This document shows, one piece after another, positions 1 through 13,710 of a stretch of 42,644 nucleotides of DNA. Origin of the DNA: Streptomyces roseus (GTDB taxonomy: Bacteria; Actinomycetota; Actinomycetes; Streptomycetales; Streptomycetaceae); assembly GCF_001044425.1 (NCBI RefSeq), contig NZ_LFML01000158.1, positions 36,116-78,759 of the forward strand, in the 5' to 3' direction. A program made the translations under genes and the position numbers. Under the pieces are notes generated by a model. It saw only the letters and a list, made by a program, of their open reading frames with translations. It was not told where the DNA came from and ran no database searches. Positions within the stretch are counted from its first letter, which is position 1. Each line of letters starts with the position of its first letter.

Positions 1-1746
1 GAGCAGCGCGACGGCCAGGTCGACCGAGCGGCCCAGGCAGACCCCGACCAGGGACTCCGGGCCGATGCCCGCCGCCCGCAGCCGCCGGGCCAGGGCCCGC
101 GAGGCCGCGTCGAGTTCGCCGTACGTCAGGCTGCGCCCGCCGCCGGAGACGGCCACGGCGGCGGGGGCCTGCCGGATCCGCTCGGCCAGGCGCTCCATCG
201 CGAGCCGGGGGGCCGGCTCGGGTATGGCGCCGGCCGGCGGGCGGTTCGCCGGGCCGTCGGGGCCGAGCAGCGCGGCGCGCTCCCCGGCGGTGAGCAGGTC
301 GGCCATGGCGAGCGGTACGTCCGGCGCCTCGGCGAAGGCCCGCAGCACCGCGACGGTGTGCTCGGCCAGCCGGGCCACCGAGGCCGCCTCGAACAGGTCG
401 GGGCGGTAGACGAAGCGGAGCCGGATGCGGTCCGCGTCCTCGCTGACGTCCAGCGTCAGGTCGAACTTCGCGGTGGTCAGGTCGATCGGGAAGGCCGTGC
501 CCCTCGCCCCGCCGAGGGCGTACCCGCCCTGCGGCGCGGCGGCGGAGTGCGAGAACAGCACCTGGAACAGGGGGTTGCGCGACAGGTCCCGCTCGGGGCT
601 CAGCTCGTCGACGATCCGCTCGAAGGGCAGGCTCTGGTGGGACAGGGCGCCCAGGACGCTCTCCCGCGTCCGGGCGAGGAGCTGCGCGGAGGTCGGGTCG
701 CCCGCCAGGTCGGTGCGGATGACGAGGGTGTTCACGAAGAACCCGACCAGCTGCTCGATCTCCGGGCGCTCCCGGTTGGCGACGACGGTGCCGATCGCGA
801 TGTCGTCCTGGCCGCTGTGGAAGGCGAGCGCCGCCTGGAAGGCCGCCATCAGGGTCATGTACGAGGTGGTGTCGGCCCGGCGGCCGAGCTCGGCCAGCGC
901 CGCCGTCAGCTTCTCGGGGAGCTCCACCGTGTGCACGGCCCCGGCGGAGCTGCGGACGGCGGGCCGGGGGTGGTCGGTGGGCAGTTCGAGCGGGGTCAGA
1001 CCGGACAGCGCCGTACGCCAGTAGTCCAGGTCGGCGCTCTCGTCGGCCCCGCGCTGCCAGTGCGCGTAGTCGGTGTACTCGACCGGCGGGCGGGCGGACT
1101 GCGGGGCCCGGCCCTGGCGTCTGGCGCGGTAGCAGACGCCGAGGTCCTCGGTCAGGATGTCCAGCGACCAGCCGTCCGAGACGATGTGGTGCATGGCCAG
1201 GACCAGGACGTGGTCCTCGGCGCCGATCCGCAGCAGCGTGGCCCGGAACGGGGGCGCGGCCGCGAGGTCGAAGGGGCGCAGCGCCACCTCCCGTACGGCG
1301 GCGGCGATCGCCTCGGGTCCGCCTTCGCGGACCGCCGGAGGCAGGTCGACCACGTCGAGGCCGGCCGCCTCGGCGGCGGGCAGCACGCGCTGGGCGGGCA
1401 CCCCGTCCTGGTGGGAGAAGACCACCCGCAGCTGCTCGTGGCGGTCGGTGAGGTCCCCGATCGCGGCGCTGAGCGCGGCGGTGTCCAGGGGGCCGGTGAA
1501 CCGCCAGGCGGCGGGCATCAGGTATTCGACGCCGCCGGGGTCGAGCTGGTCGAGGAAGTACAGGCGCTGCTGGGCCGCGGACAGGGGGGCCTGCGCGGGG
1601 CGCGGGTCCAGGCGGGGGATCCCGGCGGGCGCGGCGGCGGCCTTGCCGCGCAGGCGCATTTCCAGGAGCCGGCGGGCGGCGGGGGAGAGGCCGCCGGGGG
1701 TGTCCGACGAGGCGGTGGTGGAGGGTTCGACCTGTGCAGTGGTCAT
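1..1746 (-). CDS. Nonribosomal peptide synthetase, C-A start (partial, runs off left edge)
   Basis: This is the first 582 residues of an NRPS whose 3' part lies outside the window. It starts with ATG at 1746 and stays open to base 1. After a 50-residue Ala/Pro-rich lead comes an LCL-type condensation domain (about residues 53-470). It has the core SAAQQRLYFLDQL motif, the catalytic HHIVSDGW motif (HHxxxDG), and a C-terminal RNPLFQVLF block. The start of an adenylation domain follows (LTYGELDAAS and the VGVCLGRS block). It begins 52 bp after the stop of the two-module NRPS on the same strand, so it is probably co-transcribed and would accept the chain from that protein's last carrier domain. 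Substrate cannot be predicted because the A4-A5 region is missing. Whether a T or TE domain follows is unknown from this window. Confidence 0.93.
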   Translation of the reverse strand, partial: MTTAQVEPSTTASSDTPGGLSPAARRLLEMRLRGKAAAAPAGIPRLDPRPAQAPLSAAQQRLYFLDQLDPGGVEYLMPAAWRFTGPLDTAALSAAIGDLTDRHEQLRVVFSHQDGVPAQRVLPAAEAAGLDVVDLPPAVREGGPEAIAAAVREVALRPFDLAAAPPFRATLLRIGAEDHVLVLAMHHIVSDGWSLDILTEDLGVCYRARRQGRAPQSARPPVEYTDYAHWQRGADESADLDYWRTALSGLTPLELPTDHPRPAVRSSAGAVHTVELPEKLTAALAELGRRADTTSYMTLMAAFQAALAFHSGQDDIAIGTVVANRERPEIEQLVGFFVNTLVIRTDLAGDPTSAQLLARTRESVLGALSHQSLPFERIVDELSPERDLSRNPLFQVLFSHSAAAPQGGYALGGARGTAFPIDLTTAKFDLTLDVSEDADRIRLRFVYRPDLFEAASVARLAEHTVAVLRAFAEAPDVPLAMADLLTAGERAALLGPDGPANRPPAGAIPEPAPRLAMERLAERIRQAPAAVAVSGGGRSLTYGELDAASRALARRLRAAGIGPESLVGVCLGRSVDLAVALL

Positions 1747-1798
1747 CGCAAGTGCCGTCCAATCAAGGCTGGGATGGAGGTCCGGAACGCGGTGGCGG

Positions 1799-8155
<6,357 letters not shown>

Positions 8156-8261
8156 TGTGGGCCTCCAAGCGGTGTTTTCCTCAACACTGCTGGCTGCGGA
8201 GATCCGTCAGTAGGGAAGAAGACGCAGCCGCGCGCGCAGCCCCGGGGGGTAGAACGCGCAA

Positions 8262-8305
8262 CGGCGGCGCGCACGGCGGCCCTCGCTCCGCCGTGCGCGC
8301 CGCCG
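8262..8305 (-). terminator. Strong GC hairpin between LanB-like gene and NRPS gene
   Basis: A perfect 18-bp inverted repeat (8262-8279 with 8288-8305) has an 8-nt loop. It lies 28 nt past the stop of the LanB-like gene, inside the 178-bp gap before the two-module NRPS. There is no T-tract after it. It could act as a GC-type terminator or attenuator, or as an RNA-stabilising 3' end. If it terminates, the NRPS genes need their own promoter within 8156-8261. Confidence 0.6.
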
Positions 8306-8333
8306 GTACGCGTCGCTCCTCGGGTGGTGCCCT

Positions 8334-10634
8334 CTAGCCCTCGTCCACCGCCACGAAGCGCAGCTCGGAGGTGTAGGCCTCGCCCCGGTCGTCGGTCAGC
8401 CAGGCCTGTTCGGGGTTCGGCAGCATCTCGGTGAACACCGCCCGGCCCCCCGGCTCCTTGCGTGCCATCCTGCGGACGGCCTTGGCGAGGATGTTGACGT
8501 ACACCGGACTGTCGAAGTCCACGTAGAACGGCCGGGTCTCGGTCGGCAGCACGACGAACACGAACCGGGGCAGCTCGCGCCGCTCCCGCCACTGCCGGGC
8601 CCGTACGAAGCGGCGCGCCTCGTCCTTCTCGTCGGCGAAGTCCATGTCCGACGGCGGCAGCCGCCAGGTCTCGCGCGCCACGACGAGGCGGTCCACGGTG
8701 ACCCGGGGGGAGTGCTCCGCCCCGTCCGGCAGGATCTGGAACAGGTCCATCGCCAGGGTGGTCAGGACGTGCGAGAACACGTCCACCGCCGGGAATTCGG
8801 CCCCGTCGGGCAGCACCACCGCCAGCTCGCCGTCCGCCCGCTCGGTCACCGCCACGTCGGCGCTGAGTACCGTACGGGGCCGGCCCGGGTCGGCGGTGAA
8901 GTCGACGAGGGCGACGTAGTAGTCCTCGGGGCGGACCAGGGAGAGCCGGATCCGCGCGGAGAGCCGGGAGCGGTGCTCCTTGGGCAGCAGCGGCAGCAGC
9001 CGGGGGCCCGGATGGTCCCGGCCGGTCAGCCCGAGCAGCTCGCCGGGGTCCGGGTGCTGGTTGACGAACAGCGAGGCGCCCAAGGTGTTGGCGGCGACGT
9101 GCAGTTCGCCGAGGACCAGTTCGAAGTCGCCCCTTTCCACGGCCTGTTCGCCGGATGCGGCGATCATGATGTCGGGGCTGAGGTAGCGGGCGGCGGTCCA
9201 GCCCCCGCCGGGGCCGCCGAACTGCTCGGCGACGGGGCCCGCGACGGCCTCCAGCGGCAGCCTGACCCGGCGGGTGCCGGGCGGCGGCGACAGGATGGCG
9301 TCCCAGCGCCTGCGGAACTCCTGCTGGAGCCCGGCGGATTCCGTGCGGGCGGCGCCGTGCAGGATCGGCATGCAGGCGAACCAGAACGCGGCCAGGTCGA
9401 CCGGCCCCTGCCCGGCCAGCCGGCGGTACACCTCGCGCGCCCGGGCCATCACGGCCTCGGCGAGCCGCGCGGTGAGCCACCCGGCGCTGGTCAGCAGGGG
9501 GTCCAGCGGGGCGAGGGCCTCGTGCACGGTCCGCCCGAGCGTGGCCGTGGCCGCCCGCCGGCAGTCGGAGTACACCAGCGCCCGGCAGGGCGCCGTACCG
9601 GCCGCCTTCTCGCGCACGGCGGCGGTCTCGGTCAGCGCGACGAACTCCGCCTCCAGGTCCGTCAGCGCGGCCACCAGCGCCTCGGGCCCGTCCGCCTCGC
9701 CCACCCGGTCCCGGCCCCGTTCCAGGGCGTCCAGGGCCGCCAGGCCGGACTCGCGCAGCTCCGCGTCCCCGACCCGGTCCAGCCAGGCCCGCAGATGCCG
9801 CTCGGGGCGGGCGTCGGCGGGCACCTCCAGCTTCCACACCACCCACCGGCGGGCGACCAGGTCGGCCAGCACGGCCGACACGTCCACCTCCGGCAGCGCG
9901 GCCCGGATCTCCCGTGCCGGGCGTACGCCGTCGCAGAGCGCGAGCACCGCGCGCGCCCCCTCGTCCAGCGCCTGGCGCGGCCGGCCCGGCACCGTCACGT
10001 CCATGCCGGCCTGGCGGACGAACGGCACGCGCCGGGGCGCCACCCACTCCCGCAGCGCCGGGTCGGTGTCGATCCGGGCGGCGAGGGCGTCGATGGCCCA
10101 GCTGGCGAAGTACACCTGCGATCCGGCGATCAGCCCGGTGCCGGGATCGACGCGGATCCCCTCCTCGGCGCCGGCGGCCAGGTCCCAGCGGCCCCAGCCG
10201 ACCGGCCCGAAGAAGCCGATGGTGTCGTTCTTGACGCAGAACCGCTGCCAGTAGTGGGCCACCAGCTCCTCGCGCTGGCGCGGCATGCTGGTGCGGCCCG
10301 CCGCGGTCGGGGTCCAGTTCAGGAAAGGCGTGATCCCGGAGGTGAGCACCGGCCGGTTCTGCCAGGCCACCGCCTCCCGGAAGGCGGGCATCCGGGCGAT
10401 GTCCTGGAGCGCGTGCGCCGTCTCCACCTGGGCGTCGGCGAACAGGGCGGCGAACTCCCCCCACCGCTCGCCGGCCAGGCCGGCCGCGCCCTCCTCGGGA
10501 TCGAACTTGTCGGCGGCCTGGGCCAGCCCGCCGGGGGCCAGCCGCAGCACGCCCCCGGCCGGAAAGCCCGCGCCGCGCAGGGCGAACTGGTCCCACAGCC
10601 GCCAGCGGCCGCCGGGTACGTAGGTGTCCGTCAT
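8334..10634 (-). CDS. LanB-like protein, lantibiotic dehydratase N-terminal (glutamylation) domain only
   Basis: This 766-residue protein resembles the glutamylation half of class I lanthipeptide dehydratases (Lant_dehydr_N). The signs are the early FLNWTPTAAGRTS block, the YWQRF...IGFFGP block at 128-144, and the C-terminal LPRFVFVV...PFYVDFDSPVYV block. Full LanB enzymes are about 1000 residues with a C-terminal SpaB_C elimination domain; that part is absent. Family members use aminoacyl-tRNA, usually Glu-tRNA, to modify Ser/Thr, and small LanB relatives (PEARLs) append amino acids to peptides. By hand alignment the usual R-x-T-P-F-G motif is replaced by K135-N136-D137-T138-I139-G140. The ATG follows a GAGGGG ribosome site and lies 10 bp after the carrier protein gene, so the two are probably translated together. 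A carrier-bound amino acid is the likeliest substrate; this is inference. Confidence 0.85.
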   Translation of the reverse strand: MTDTYVPGGRWRLWDQFALRGAGFPAGGVLRLAPGGLAQAADKFDPEEGAAGLAGERWGEFAALFADAQVETAHALQDIARMPAFREAVAWQNRPVLTSGITPFLNWTPTAAGRTSMPRQREELVAHYWQRFCVKNDTIGFFGPVGWGRWDLAAGAEEGIRVDPGTGLIAGSQVYFASWAIDALAARIDTDPALREWVAPRRVPFVRQAGMDVTVPGRPRQALDEGARAVLALCDGVRPAREIRAALPEVDVSAVLADLVARRWVVWKLEVPADARPERHLRAWLDRVGDAELRESGLAALDALERGRDRVGEADGPEALVAALTDLEAEFVALTETAAVREKAAGTAPCRALVYSDCRRAATATLGRTVHEALAPLDPLLTSAGWLTARLAEAVMARAREVYRRLAGQGPVDLAAFWFACMPILHGAARTESAGLQQEFRRRWDAILSPPPGTRRVRLPLEAVAGPVAEQFGGPGGGWTAARYLSPDIMIAASGEQAVERGDFELVLGELHVAANTLGASLFVNQHPDPGELLGLTGRDHPGPRLLPLLPKEHRSRLSARIRLSLVRPEDYYVALVDFTADPGRPRTVLSADVAVTERADGELAVVLPDGAEFPAVDVFSHVLTTLAMDLFQILPDGAEHSPRVTVDRLVVARETWRLPPSDMDFADEKDEARRFVRARQWRERRELPRFVFVVLPTETRPFYVDFDSPVYVNILAKAVRRMARKEPGGRAVFTEMLPNPEQAWLTDDRGEAYTSELRFVAVDEG
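10207..10280 (-). repeat. 74-nt exact duplicate shared by the two LanB-like genes (left copy)
   Basis: Identical to 15631-15704. It encodes the REELVAHYWQRFCVKNDTIGF block. Near-identity extends about 25 bp on each side, while the rest of the two genes is clearly divergent. Confidence 0.9.
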
Positions 10635-10644
10635 GACCGGCCCC

Positions 10645-10938
10645 TCATGCCTGGACGTAGTCGGCGTGGACGACGTCGGCGAGGTCCGCCGGCGAGGGGT
10701 AGGCGAAGACCAGGGCCACCGGGACCTCCGCCCCGAGGGCCTCTTCGAGCCGTGCGGTGATCCGGAAGGCGGTCAGCGAATCGCCGCCCCACTCGTAGAA
10801 GTCGCTCTGCTCGTCGAGGTCGGCGACCCCCAGCGTCTCGCGGTAGACGGAGACGACCAGCTCGGTCAGGGCGGTGGCGGTCAACTGCGAGGTCAGCTGC
10901 GCGGTCGGGTTGGCGGTCTCGTTCGCGGTCATGGTCAT
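10645..10938 (-). CDS. Stand-alone peptidyl/acyl carrier protein
   Basis: The product is 97 residues and has one phosphopantetheine-binding domain. The attachment serine is Ser54 in WGGDSLTAF, followed by a helix-rich ALVFAYPSPADLADVV segment. The start at 10938 is chosen because AAGGAGA lies 5 nt upstream; a longer reading to 11019 would add only a His/Pro run encoded by a 9-bp repeat. GGDSL rather than GGHSL is common in free-standing or initiating carriers. It sits between the PLP enzyme (85-bp gap) and a LanB-like gene (10-bp gap). The likely role is to hold the starter amino acid, loaded by the stand-alone adenylation protein, while it is modified and before the C-first NRPS accepts it. 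That order is inferred from gene content. Confidence 0.9.
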   Translation of the reverse strand: MTMTANETANPTAQLTSQLTATALTELVVSVYRETLGVADLDEQSDFYEWGGDSLTAFRITARLEEALGAEVPVALVFAYPSPADLADVVHADYVQA

Positions 10939-10980
10939 GAGGTCTCCTTCAGGAGCGGATCTGCGCGTGGTGTGGGTGCC

Positions 10981-11015
10981 GTGCGGGTGGTGCGGGTGGT
11001 GCGGGTGGTGCGGGT
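10981..11015. repeat. 9-bp tandem repeat (3.9 copies of gtgcgggtg)
   Basis: Three perfect copies and one of 8/9 bases lie in the gap between the PLP-enzyme stop and the carrier-protein ribosome site. On the transcribed strand it is a C-rich, G-poor, unstructured spacer. Confidence 0.85.
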
Positions 11016-11023
11016 CCATGGGT

Positions 11024-12208
11024 TCAGGTCGTGCAGTGGGTACGGGAAGGGGGCGCGGCCGCGGCGGCCGCCATCAGCGCCGCCTTGGTGTTGCCTCCCG
11101 AGACGACGGCGACGCAGGTGCCGGCGCCGCTGCCGCGGCCCGCGCGGATCGCCCCGGCCAGCGCGACCGCGCCGGAGGGCTCCGCCTCGACCCCGCGCCG
11201 GCGCAGCAGCGCGGCCGCGGCGAGGATCTCCGCGTCGGAGACGGCGATCAGGTCGTCGACCCGGTCCCGGATGACGGGGTACGGGACCGCCCCCGGCTGC
11301 TGCCCGCGCAGCCCGTCGGCGACGGAGTCGCCGGGCGCCAGCCGTACGGGATGCCCCGCGGCCAGCGACCTGGCGTAGCGGGGGGTGCCGGCGGGCTCGA
11401 CGCCCACCACCCGTACCGGATGCCCGTACGCGGCGAGGCACACTCCGGCGAGCAGCCCGCCCCCGCCGGTCGGCACGTACACGGTCTCGGTGTCGGGCGC
11501 CTCGGCGAGGATCTCCAGGCCGACCGTGCCCTGCCCGGCGACCACCAGCTCGTGGTCGGAGGAGGGGATGAGGACGGCGCCCGTCTCCTCGGCCAGCTCC
11601 CGCGCCCGGGCGTCGCGTTCGGCGACCCCGCCCGGCACGCGGACGGTGCGCCCGCCGAGGGCCTTGATGACGGCGATCTTGGCGGGATGCGCCCCGCCGG
11701 CCAGCACCACGGTCACCTCGGCCCCCAGCGCGCGGGCCAGCCGGGCCAGCGCGATGCCGTGGTTCCCGGAGGAGCCGGTCACCATCCGGCGGGCGCCGAG
11801 CGCCAGCACGGCGTTGGCGGCCCCGCGCAGCTTGAACGACCCGCTGTACTGGAGGTGTTCGGCCTTCAGCAGCAAGCCCCGCCCGGTCCGGTGGAGTCCG
11901 GGCGCGGGCAGCCCCGGCAGCAGCGGGGTCCGCCGCACCCGGCCGGCGATCCGCGCGGCGGCGGCCTCCACATCGGCCCGGCCGAGCGCGGTGCCCCGGG
12001 CGGCGAGGGCGGATGCGGCGGCCGGACCGGCCGCGCCGGCCGGAGCGGCCCGTGCCGCCAGGGCCCCGGGCGCCAGGGGCGCGCGCGGCCCGGGCAGCGA
12101 GACGGAGGACATGGAGGGCGCGGAGGGCCCGGAGGTCCTGGACGCCACGGAGGTCATGGAGGCCGCGCCCCTCACGGGCGGGCGCGGCGCGCTCGGTGCG
12201 GTGGTCAT
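11024..12208 (-). CDS. PLP-dependent threonine/serine dehydratase-like enzyme
   Basis: The protein has 394 residues of the fold-type II tryptophan-synthase-beta family, closest in motif pattern to threonine ammonia-lyases. Lys126 in YSGSFKLRGA is the expected Schiff-base lysine. SSGNHG (146-151) and the glycine loop TGGGGL (247-252) bind the cofactor phosphate region, and VVSGGN near the C-terminus contacts the pyridine nitrogen. The start is at 12208, where ATGA overlaps the stop of the adenylation gene and GGAGG lies 6 nt upstream. This gives an odd Ala/Pro/Ser-rich extension of about 73 residues before the conserved fold. No ACT regulatory domain is present, so it resembles catabolic or specialised enzymes rather than IlvA. 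It may supply 2-oxobutyrate or pyruvate, racemise Ser/Thr, or act in dehydroamino acid formation. The exact reaction cannot be read from sequence. Confidence 0.85.
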   Translation of the reverse strand: MTTAPSAPRPPVRGAASMTSVASRTSGPSAPSMSSVSLPGPRAPLAPGALAARAAPAGAAGPAAASALAARGTALGRADVEAAAARIAGRVRRTPLLPGLPAPGLHRTGRGLLLKAEHLQYSGSFKLRGAANAVLALGARRMVTGSSGNHGIALARLARALGAEVTVVLAGGAHPAKIAVIKALGGRTVRVPGGVAERDARARELAEETGAVLIPSSDHELVVAGQGTVGLEILAEAPDTETVYVPTGGGGLLAGVCLAAYGHPVRVVGVEPAGTPRYARSLAAGHPVRLAPGDSVADGLRGQQPGAVPYPVIRDRVDDLIAVSDAEILAAAALLRRRGVEAEPSGAVALAGAIRAGRGSGAGTCVAVVSGGNTKAALMAAAAAAPPSRTHCTT

Positions 12209-13710
12209 GGCCGGCCTCCGGTCTGCGACAGGGCGCGGCGGTCGGCCTTGCCGCCGCGGGTGGTGGGCAGTTCCGCCAGCCGCGCGAACCGGCGCGGCAT
12301 CAGGTGCGGGGGCAGCGACCTGCCCAGATGGGCGCGGAGTGCCGCGTCCTTCACCTCCGCCAGCTCCCCGGTCAGGTGCGCGACGAGGAACACCCGCCCC
12401 TGCGCGTCGGTGTCGGAGGTGACGACCGCCCCCGTCACCCCCGGATGGGCCAGCAGCGCGCCCTCCACCTCGGCCGGGTCCACCCGGTAGCCGCGGATCT
12501 TGACCTGGCGGTCCCGGCGCCCCAGGTACTCCAGCCCGTGCGGCCCCATGGCCGCGAGATCGCCGGTCCGGTACATCCGGGCGCCGGGCGGCCCGAGCGG
12601 GTCCGGTACGAAGCACTCGGCCGTACGGGCGGGCCGCCCGCGGTACCCCCGGGCCACCCCCACCCCGCCGATGCAGACCTCCCCGACGGACCCGTCGGGC
12701 ACCGGCGACAGTCCGGAATCCAGCAGCCGGACGACGACCCCGTCGATCGGCGTTCCGACGACGTCGGTCAGGACGTCCGGCTCGGCCGGTACGGCGTAGC
12801 GGGTCGACGTCATCGTGCACTCGGTCGGCCCGTACTGGTTGACCAGCGCGCCCGGCACCAGGGACCGGCCGCCGGCGGTCAGGAACGGCCGCAGCGACTC
12901 ACCGCTCGACACCACCACCCGTACGCCGTCGAGCAGCCGCTCCCCGTCCGGCTGCCCGGCCAGGAAGGCCAGGAAGGAGGGCGTCACGCTGAGCAGGGCG
13001 CTCACCGCGTGCTCCCGTACCGCCGCCCCGAACTCCTCGGGCCGCAGCAGAGCCGAACGCGGCACCACGACCAGCCGCCCGCCCGCCAGCAGCGGGGCGA
13101 AGGTGTCCCGCAGCGAGGCGTCGTAGCCCAGCGGGGCCACCTGGAGGGCCACCGTGTCCGGGCCGAGGCCGTACTCGCGGGCGACGAAGCGCAGGTACGA
13201 GTCCAGGCCGGCGTGTTCGACCAGGACGGCGCTGGGCTCCCCGGTGCTCCCCGAGGTGTGGCTGACGTAGGCCAGGGCCCGCCCGTCGGGCGGCCCGCCG
13301 CCCCACGGCTCCTGTCCGTCCGGGCTCCCCGGCCGGTCGAGCAGTACGGGGGTCCCCGGGATCGGCAGGTCGAGCCCGCCGGCAAGGGCCGAGGTGGTCA
13401 GCAGCATGTCGGCGCCGCCGCTGCGGACCAGAGCCGCCAGCCGGGCCGGCGGCTGCTGCGGGTCCAGGCTCAGGAAGGCCGCCCCGGAGCGGACCACCGC
13501 GGCCGGCGCCACCACGGAGTCCACCCCGCGTTCCACGGCCACCGCGCACACCGTCTCGGGCCGCGCGCCCCGCGCCCGCAGCGCCGCGGCCAGCGCCTCG
13601 ATACGGGCGACGAGCTCCCCGTACGTCAGCTCGCCGGCCGGTGTGGCCACCGCGATCCGGCCGGGGTCCAGGGCCGCGTGCGCGGCGATGTCGTCGACGA
13701 AGGTCCGCAT
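12205..13710 (-). CDS. Stand-alone adenylation-domain protein (amino acid activating)
   Basis: The protein has 501 residues and is a free NRPS-type A domain with the usual order of cores: LTYGEL, TSGSTGEPS (152-160), YDAS (196-199), NQYGPTE, YRTGDL, GRRDRQVKIRGYRV and the A10 lysine K488 in TTRGGK. The A3 lysine normally found after TSGSTGxP is Ser160 here. By hand alignment to GrsA the pocket reads D-A-R-S-V-S-Q-M-T-K, which I do not recognise; Asp235 is kept, so an alpha-amino acid is likely. Its start overlaps the LanB stop (TGATG) and its stop overlaps the PLP-enzyme start (ATGA), so the three are translationally coupled. The natural partner is the stand-alone carrier protein in the same operon. 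The divergent MbtH-like protein may support its folding or activity. Confidence 0.92.
   Translation of the reverse strand: MRTFVDDIAAHAALDPGRIAVATPAGELTYGELVARIEALAAALRARGARPETVCAVAVERGVDSVVAPAAVVRSGAAFLSLDPQQPPARLAALVRSGGADMLLTTSALAGGLDLPIPGTPVLLDRPGSPDGQEPWGGGPPDGRALAYVSHTSGSTGEPSAVLVEHAGLDSYLRFVAREYGLGPDTVALQVAPLGYDASLRDTFAPLLAGGRLVVVPRSALLRPEEFGAAVREHAVSALLSVTPSFLAFLAGQPDGERLLDGVRVVVSSGESLRPFLTAGGRSLVPGALVNQYGPTECTMTSTRYAVPAEPDVLTDVVGTPIDGVVVRLLDSGLSPVPDGSVGEVCIGGVGVARGYRGRPARTAECFVPDPLGPPGARMYRTGDLAAMGPHGLEYLGRRDRQVKIRGYRVDPAEVEGALLAHPGVTGAVVTSDTDAQGRVFLVAHLTGELAEVKDAALRAHLGRSLPPHLMPRRFARLAELPTTRGGKADRRALSQTGGRP

Noticed and set aside
10645..11019. Longer carrier protein starting with a His/Pro run
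   Set aside because: The extension is the translation of a 9-bp tandem repeat, and a perfect ribosome site sits before the internal ATG at 10938.
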